From positions 16,108,902 through 16,172,901 of the forward strand of contig CM064655.1 of NCBI GenBank assembly GCA_032717465.1: DNA of 64,000 nt, in the 5' to 3' direction. Positions 57,928-64,000 of this stretch are shown here, in pieces. The DNA comes from Coenobita brevimanus. Lineage: Eukaryota; Arthropoda; Malacostraca; Decapoda; Coenobitidae. A program made the translations under genes and the position numbers. The notes beneath the pieces are model-generated. The model did no database searches. It was not told where the DNA came from and saw nothing but the letters and a program-made list of their open reading frames with translations. How positions within the stretch are numbered: position 1 is the first letter of the stretch; every line of letters starts with the position of its first letter.

Positions 57928-58228
57928 TACTACAGATAAAGCTAAAATAACAAAAATATGGTCAGTCACCTTAAAAACAGTAGATGACACGCCTGATGAA
58001 CTTAAATAGCAGGGGTTCTGAGGCACGGCAACACATTTAAAGCACCCACGCTGCACCAGCCGCTGCACCACACGTCTTAATGGTTGCCAGTATTGTATCA
58101 TTCTAGGCTTTGATGAAGAAATTTACAGCCTGTCGAATGTTATACAGTAATCCCTCCACTATCCGATGTAATAGAGCCAAAGGCATGTCTGGAAAGTGGT
58201 CCCGTCCGGATAGTGGGCCCCAGCCTCC

Positions 58229-58960
58229 TGGACTTGTACTTATGGACCCTAACTCAGAAAAACACCTATACAACTCCCTCTGGACATGCATAGCACCAAT
58301 TTAAGACCCAAATCACACCAATAAGGGACATAAAAGACTGGAATGAATGCAAAAGAACCAGAGAATGAGGTTTTAGAGGTGAGTTTACACAATATTAAAC
58401 ATTCAGGGTACTTACAAGTCCCTGGCTCCTGGACTGGTAGTTATGGACCCTAACCTAGCCTAACTCAGAAAAACACCTCCCTACTGCACATGCATAGCAC
58501 CTAAGACCCTGCTCACACCAATAAGGGATATAAAAGAGTGAAATGAGGTTTTAGAGGTAAGTATGTAAAATACAGTACAATATGAAACATTCTGGGTATT
58601 TACAAGTCCCTGGCCATCTTGATGAATAACACGCCTCCTCTCAGACTCTCAGTAAAAAGGAGTTTCTGAAGCACCTGCAGTACACTGTACATGAAGTCTT
58701 GCACTGAACTTAGTCATTTGCACTCAGAATTCCATTCTCTTAACACCGCGCACTCTAGTCTTACTTGCGCTCCATTGTACCTTAATGAAATAAGTGTTGC
58801 ACTCTGCACTTAAAGTCTTTGCACTCATAAATCCATTTTCTAAACATAACACACTCTAGTTAATTTGCACTACTGTACACTGAAAGTCTATAAAATCAGT
58901 GTTGCACTCTGCACTTTAGTCTTTGCACTCAGAATTCTAATTCTTAACACTATGCACTGT
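58229..58960. repeat. Tandem repeats in Tigger K non-coding side
   Basis: Two ~203-bp units start at 58229 and 58432 (AACTCAGAAAAACACCT, GGTTTTAGAGGT in both). Downstream, a ~110-bp unit with TTGCACTCTGCACTT and CTTTGCACTCA recurs about 2.5 times. Confidence 0.8.
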
Positions 58961-59134
58961 TTTTTTTCACTGCACAACACTGTAAATTCCCGTGTGGTCT
59001 AGTGGAGAAGTTCTTGCCGTTTATCACTGTCAGAGTCTGAGAGTAGCTGATGCAGGTGGCCTAGGGGTGCGTCGTTGGGTCGTGGTGATGGAGTACCCAC
59101 TGTAGATTACTCTGAAGAGAGACGCAAACTCACG

Positions 59135-60856
59135 TCAAGTGGTGACCACCGTGCCTGATGTGCTGGGCACAGCAGCGGTCATGGGTCTGAAAAAGCTGTC
59201 AATGGTTGATTGATGCAAGGAATGACGATTTTGACAATTAATGATGCGCTGCCTGAAAGCGCGCACTTCTTCCATAAGTCCCAAGGGCCCCATCTCCCTG
59301 TCGCAGTCCAGGTGTTCCAGGTAGTCGAGAACAAACTCTAAGTGTTCCCGAAGTGCACTCAGCTTGGGGATGGCTGGAGTAGTGTCACGCTGAGAGGAGT
59401 CCACATCATCATCGCTGTCCTTGTCGGAATCTTCTAGCTGGGTACTGACACCTGCAATTGAAGATGCGATCTCAATATCAGACATGGTCTGATACCCAGG
59501 ATTGCCCTCGTCGTCATCCAACCACTCACGCACTTCGTCCACATCAACATCGTCGCAATGCGCAAGTAGACATGCATGGAAATCATCCACGTCAAAACCT
59601 AGGAAATCGTGCTCCACATCCGTTCCGAGAAGCAGACAAGACAAACCATTTTCTAGAGTCTTGACAGGGACTTCCTTCCATGTACTGGCCCAGCTGTAAA
59701 TGGAAGACTTGATGTTGTAGCGGCGAAGGTTTTCCAAAGTCCGTTGGCCTCGCGTGTCCCGTCCCTCCCTGCGCTCGTCCTTGTCCTCGAGAACAACCAT
59801 CACCTCGTCCAGGAACATCCATCAGTACAGCCTCTTCGTTGCCACGATCACTCCTTGGTCCATTGGTTGGATGAGAGCAGTCGTATTAGGTGGCAGAAAC
59901 ATGCACCTAATGCGCCCATTCTTAGCCACCAAGTCCTTGCCGCATAGGTGAGCAGATGCATTGTCGAGGAGAAGGAGGGCCTTTACCTGGTTGCGTGGGA
60001 TTCTCAGTTTCTCTGTCTGGTAATGGATGACCTCCTTGAAGAAATGGCGGTGGACCCAGTCTTTGAAGATCTGGGCAGTGAACCATGCCTTCAAAGAATG
60101 GTACCAAACGACAGGAAGGACAACCATCACCCCATGAAGACACTGAGGCTGCTTTGCACGGCCAACAATAACAGGCTTAAGCTGGTGAATGCCATTAGCA
60201 CTGGCACAACACAAAGAAGATATCCGTTGCTTGGAGAGCTTGCGGCCAGATACACACTTCTCCGTCCCCTCGGCTAGAGTGTTTGTAGGCAAAGAGTGAT
60301 AGAATAAACCAGTTTAGTCAGCATTGTAGACTTGACTGAAAGTGAGGCCCTCCCTGTCAATCAAGCCCTTCATCTTGTGCTGAAACTCCTCTACTCCATC
60401 CTCGTTGGCGTCCAAAGCTTCGCCATGAGACTTACGGTTGGTAAGGCCATGTCGTAACTTGAACGCGAAGAGCCAACCTTTGGATGCCTTGAAGTCTGGG
60501 GTGTTGTGAAGCCTTGCGAACTTCTCAGCAGCAGCATTCAGCTCCGTGCCACGCACCAGCACACCAGCAGCATGTTGCTGTCGATACCAAATCAATGTGG
60601 AGCGGTCGACTTCAGCAAACTTGGGAGTAAACATCATCTTCCTCTCCACGTTGCATTTGCTTTTCGACGAGAAGTCAGCCGTGTACTGCATGAGTTTGTT
60701 GCGGGATCTCTTGATATCAAACAAAGTAGATCGGGTCAGGCTGAATTCATGAAGGATGCATAAGGTAGACCATCCTGCATCCACCTTGTCTAATATCTCC
60801 CTCTTCTTCTCCACAGTCAAAACCACTCTCTTCCTCTTCTCAGGTGGCGGGGCCAT
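59135..60856 (-). pseudogene. Tigger (pogo/CENP-B-like) transposase, two in-frame stops
   Basis: 573 codons from MAPPPEKRKR (60856). N-terminal Psq-type HTH (VVLTVEKKREILDKVDAG to TLFDIKRSRNKL), CENP-B/Tc5 HTH (LIWYRQQHAAGVLVRGTEL to FKLRHGLTNRK), DDE_1 core with NAD (residue ~181), LLLLDNASAH and LPPNTTALIQPMDQG supplying the Asp triad, and an acidic C-terminus (residues ~440-500). TAA at 60314-60316 replaces the residue directly after NAD, and TGA at 59819-59821 follows TKRLY. The frame is otherwise intact, so decay is recent. An in-frame hydrophobic extension to 61006 precedes the chosen Met and is probably untranslated. Activity: cut-and-paste at TA. Confidence 0.94.
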
Positions 60857-61944
60857 CATCACACACATTAACAAGAGGCCCGAGAGCAGCAGCAGAGCCT
60901 GCAGCAGGTAAGGCACCACCACAAAAGCGAGCACATGGGCGGCCACGATGACGAGCGTGGACTCACAACAAAAGACTGGCGGTAAGTGGGGAGGATGCAG
61001 GGGCACCTAGCGGACGGCGGCGGAACTACGCACCAAAACACAGCTGGTCCGCGCCAAGCACACCGAGTTCAAATTACGGGGGAAAAAAGTTGGATTTTTT
61101 TTCTAATTTTTTGCGATTTTTGGCCCACTTTGGGAATATTGGATCCCGGGACCAAAATATTCGGTAAGTGGGGATGTCCGGAAAGTAGGCATCCAGATAG
61201 TAAGGGGATTACTGTATTTCTTCCAGAATGCAACAACAGTCATGATGATGGGGGTTGCAGGTATGCCAGGTGGAGCAGGTGAGTCAAGTGGGGCTGTGGA
61301 GGTGGAGGGGAGGGCAGCTGGTGAGTCAGGCAGGGCAATGGAGGTGGAAGGGACAGCAGTGGGTGAGTCAGGAGAGGATCCTCCATCTCCTCACTACTGC
61401 TCACATTTTCGGCAATTTCCCTCTTCTTGTTTGTCTGCTTCATTCCTCATCTTGTTATGGATGTATTTGCAGTATAACAACTTGGCATTTGCAAAATAAC
61501 CATTATTCCAGTGAATCCAAATGTTATTATAGAAACTGGGTATCTATTCAAACTTACTGTTATTGCCAAAAACGTTATAGTCGAAGTCGTTATTGGTGCG
61601 ATCTTACTGTAGACTCCTCTTGAGCACCTTCCCCATGAGCCTCTAAGTCACGATGCGGGCATCATGTGGGGAGGGGGGGGTCGCATAGTCTGGAAAAACG
61701 GCAGTTCTGGGCCACTTCTTGCCTCTGCCTCGTGTATTGTGGGCTAAACTCGCACCTTCAGAGTTTTATAGTTATGATTTTTGGTCACTCATGTACTATG
61801 CGATTCATGCACTGTGATCACGTGTACTGTGTGAGCCCACTGTACGTATCACCAGAGGGCGGTATCTGCCAATATCAGTTCAAATTATGGGACATATCCT
61901 ACTGTACTGTACTGACAGCAGCTTTGGAAAAAAACATCACATAC

Positions 61945-62059
61945 CATTATTGTCTCCAAGAAGATTCATGAATGCTTCTTGTATCCTGGTAAGCCTGTGT
62001 TGAATAATGGGCTTGTTGCGACATCTTTTGAGGAGAGCAAGAAGCCAGATGCATGAAGC
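61945..62059 (-). CDS. Ecm29: ECM29 proteasome adaptor/scaffold, internal exon b
   Basis: 115-nt exon, minus strand. Acceptor TTTGTATTGCAG before 62059, donor GTATGT from 61944. Encodes ASCIWLLALLKRCRNKPI, then LTRIQEAFMNLLGDNN plus one base. ECM29 of other animals reads RQAACIWLLSLV and HLKEIQSAFVSVLSEND here. The preceding exon ends in IRQ at phase 0, so the join gives IRQ-ASCIWLL. HEAT-repeat region; helix-like amphipathic pattern. No stop. Upstream intron is only 617 bp while the downstream one is 18.6 kb. Confidence 0.93.
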
Positions 62060-62676
62060 CTGCAATACAAACACAATATTGTACTTCAACTTCCAAAACA
62101 ACCATCAATATACAATGCCAGAAACCTATCTTAACCTCATATGAAAGTGGCGAAGGCACTCATAAACTGGGCTGTGGTTTAGTAGGAAATATCTGAGCCT
62201 GGCTTCTAGGTAACTGTATCTCTATCATAGTTTCGTCACTCTCTCCTACAGAACATTTTTCTTTGTCTTTCATCCCAAGCAACTGTTTGAACACTCACAG
62301 CAACTGAAGGATGCTAGTTATTAATTTTATAAAGTTTGCTTTAGAAAAACTTATCACAAACTATTTTTCACTTGCCAGGAATGACAGTCAATTATTTCTG
62401 GGCACAGGATATTCTCCATGGTTGCTAAGCCTGGGGAGTAATAAGAAAAATGCTGAAACATGTCTCATAGGTAATGAAGCTGCATCTGTGGTGACTGATA
62501 TCATATACTGTACATACAGGCTATTAACATCTCTTTTCTCCATACCAGAGTTCTGATATATAGCCATTACACAGTATATCCCAGTTTAGAGTTCTTAGCA
62601 TGGCACCTTAGGATTGTCTCAAATCATTGTATAAGCCGAGTGACAAAAATGCATATATCGTTAGAAAAGGACTCAC
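62060..62676 (-). other. Ecm29: Ecm29 intron of 617 bp
   Basis: GTGAGT donor (62671-62676 inverted) and TTGCAG acceptor (62060-62065). A/T-rich. No transposable element was recognised in it, in contrast with the next intron. Confidence 0.85.
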
Positions 62677-62813
62677 CTGCCTGATGCTAGGCTGGGTCTT
62701 GTGTACATAATTATCTAGAAGTTCTGTTAGCAGCCAGGTGAGTGTGTCTGTACTATTGCCATCATCTCCATCACCAGAAATATCACCTTCACCAGTATCC
62801 ATTGCCTCCTCAC
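62677..62813 (-). CDS. Ecm29: ECM29 proteasome adaptor/scaffold, internal exon a
   Basis: 137-nt exon, minus strand; donor CAG/GTGAGT is canonical. The acceptor is TTCTTTTTAAG before 62813, leaving two bases to complete the first codon. Encodes an acidic, Gly-rich stretch (EEAMDTGEGDISGDGDDG) then LTWLLTELLDNYVHKTQPS and IRQ. The second half matches the ECM29 segment preceding RQAACIWLL; the acidic insert is typical of the variable linker there. The 5' boundary is less certain than the 3' one. Earlier exons would lie beyond the window. Confidence 0.88.
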
Positions 62814-62956
62814 CTTAAAAAGAATTATATAAGTCAGGAGTCTAAGATCAACATTAAAGTATACCCAAATACTGTACAGGTACTACCACCACTATTCAAT
62901 ACACTGAAACTTCAACTCAAAACAAAACACTTTACTGAATATAAATAACTCATGCT

Positions 62957-63400
62957 CTTCAAGAACAGGGAGAAAGTGGACAGATGGCATGAGAATTTTA
63001 ATAAGCTGCTGAATGTAGACAACAAAAGTAATGATAGTATAGGTAGCTGATGAGTGGCTGGGAGAAGAAAAGACAATTACAGAAGGATGATCAGCAAGAC
63101 AAAAGGGTGTGATGCACTGAATGAAGCTGAACTGAAGAAAACACCAGGGACTGATGAGATGCACGGTGATATGCTGAAAGATGTGAGACAGAGCGACTGA
63201 AAAGGTCGGAGAATGGTCAGACTGGCCTAGGTGAAAGAAATAGCATCAGAGAAATGGAAGTATGGGTTAATAGTTCTCTTGTACAAGGAAAACAGGGAAA
63301 GAGGAGTATGTGGCAGCCATATAGTTATCTGTCTTCCTTGCACAGAGGGAAAGATATACTGTTGGATGAGTCAATGGACTGAGGAGGATACAGAAGTTAA
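62957..63400 (+). mobile_element. LINE A6, internal fragment
   Basis: Plus strand. Follows the family A linker-to-RT region: FKNREKVDRWHENFNKLLNV, a frameshifted LKKTPGTDEMHGDMLKDV (the KAPGIDGVCGEML motif), WKYGLIVLLYKENRERGVCG (63250-63315). 3' half and tail absent. Heavily decayed. 62814-62956 before it shows nothing. Confidence 0.7.
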
Positions 63401-63521
63401 GGGAGAGAGCTGAGTGACTGGCATAAGTGAAGCATGAGGGTTTTCGGAAGCGGGAAGGTGCGCAGACCTGATCGACTAGAATAGTAGTTACATAAGTGAC
63501 AAAGAGCTGTGTATTACTCTA

Positions 63522-63845
63522 GGTGGGGGCACTCACCATCCACTCACTCGTAGTGCTGCTCTCAGGTAACTGCCTGTTCCTTTCTTCCTTCCTTCTTTCC
63601 TTCTGTCCTCTTCTGTCATTCTTTCCTTCATTTTTTTCTCTTCCTTATGCCTACAGGTGACTCTACACTCCCTCTTGTCTTATTTTCATTCATTCTTACC
63701 TCTTCCTTCTGCCTATGGTTGACTGTACACTGAGTGACAAGCCAAATGGTTTCCTGTACACCAGGAAACCATTTACTATGCTGGGAGGTAACCATATAAC
63801 TATATGATGGTGTCTGGTGGTTTAACAGGCAATTAAGGGGAGTGG
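63522..63845 (+). mobile_element. SINE F, 3'-truncated copy
   Basis: Starts GGGGGCACTCACCATCCACT, pyrimidine-rich blocks, perfect stem-loop at 63744-63774, ending within the box A region (GGTGGTTTAACAGG). The remaining 63846-64000 is A/T-rich and unrecognised. Confidence 0.82.
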
Positions 63846-64000
63846 ACTGTTGTTACTTATGAAGGTACATTTTTTCTTATATTTGTCTGATTTTTTAATA
63901 TGTTTTGTTACTTTATGTGAGCAATAACATCCCAAAGTTTGAGTAAATTTGGTTGATTAGTTTTTACAGAAAAAAATAATATATGCGTAATATGTATAAA

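Larger units (their letters stand above)
58145..61214 (-). mobile_element. Tigger element K, near-autonomous
   Basis: 3,070 bp with TA at 58143-58144 and 61215-61216. Left CAGTAATCCCTCCACTATCC; inverted right CAGTAATCCCCTTACTATCT. Carries a transposase gene on the minus strand. The non-coding 3' side (58229-58960) has a ~203-bp tandem repeat (GTTATGGACCCTAAC-type, two units) and 2-3 units of about 110 bp (GTTGCACTCTGCACTT). Inserted in element H. Confidence 0.93.
56812..61842. mobile_element. Pogo/Tigger-type element H containing J and K
   Basis: TA then CAGTGGGCTCACACAGTATG; right end inverted CAGTGGGCTCACACAGTACA, with TA after 61842. 5.0 kb, of which J (939 bp) and K (3,070 bp) are later insertions, leaving about 1 kb of its own sequence. 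No transposase of its own is seen. Confidence 0.88.
43318..61944 (-). other. Ecm29: Ecm29 intron of 18.6 kb, mostly transposable elements
   Basis: Lies between exon b (donor GTATGT at 61944) and exon c (acceptor AG at 43318-43319). Phase is 1 at both sides. Contents in order: unassigned 43318-44366 with G-runs near 44133-44183; SINE F copies; full-length LINE B4; LINE A5; element L; LINE O; nested pogo-type elements H, J, K. LINE B4 and the A5 fragment are antisense to the gene; LINE O is in the sense direction. Confidence 0.88.

Overview
The window is animal nuclear DNA with no bacterial organisation. It is built almost entirely of transposable elements lying in and beside introns of one recognisable host gene. 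Three minus-strand exons (62677-62813, 61945-62059, 43134-43317) join in phase with canonical GT/AG sites and encode part of ECM29, the proteasome adaptor/scaffold. Element content (RTE-like and CR1-like LINEs, a Jockey/CR1-group LINE, a 5S-rRNA-derived SINE, many TA-flanked pogo/Tigger-type elements, TTAA-flanked piggyBac-type elements, abundant GA/CA/GATA microsatellites) suggests an arthropod, probably a decapod crustacean. That assignment is inference.

Layout. 30-277: 5S-derived SINE, tail-to-tail with an RTE-like LINE of 'family A' (A1, minus, 1795-10560). A1 is split by a MITE (3019-3436) and by a large block (about 3632-9617) holding a 'family C' LINE, itself split by an RTE fragment (6217-6637) and a younger family A copy (6793-9054). 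10.7-11.3 kb is C-rich with a GA array. 11.37-13.3 kb is a second family C copy. 15.4-20.4 kb holds two 'family B' LINE copies around an unrelated 'family E' LINE. 20445-25942 is a pogo-type composite containing a piggyBac-type element. 26.2-29.7 kb is a patchwork of MITEs, SINEs and pogo-type ends. 29.9-34.7 kb is an old family B copy with three insertions. 36.1-42.2 kb is a CR1-like LINE ('N') with ORF1 and ORF2, split by a piggyBac-type element (39753-41514).

43134-62813 is the Ecm29 segment. Its 18.6-kb intron holds two SINEs, a full-length family B LINE (46045-49845), a second CR1-like LINE ('O', 51868-55892), and a 5-kb pogo-type element (56812-61842) that contains a near-intact Tigger transposase gene. 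The last 1.2 kb has LINE A and SINE F fragments.

How the parts relate. SINE and LINE A share the same 3' tail, so LINE A probably supplies the reverse transcriptase for the 5S SINE. Exact target-site duplications give the order of many insertions. The only gene likely to serve the cell here is Ecm29; every other long reading frame is reverse transcriptase, endonuclease, ORF1 or transposase in various stages of decay. Family letters A-F, N-P and Q-V are local labels, not database names. Element boundaries without a stated target duplication are approximate.
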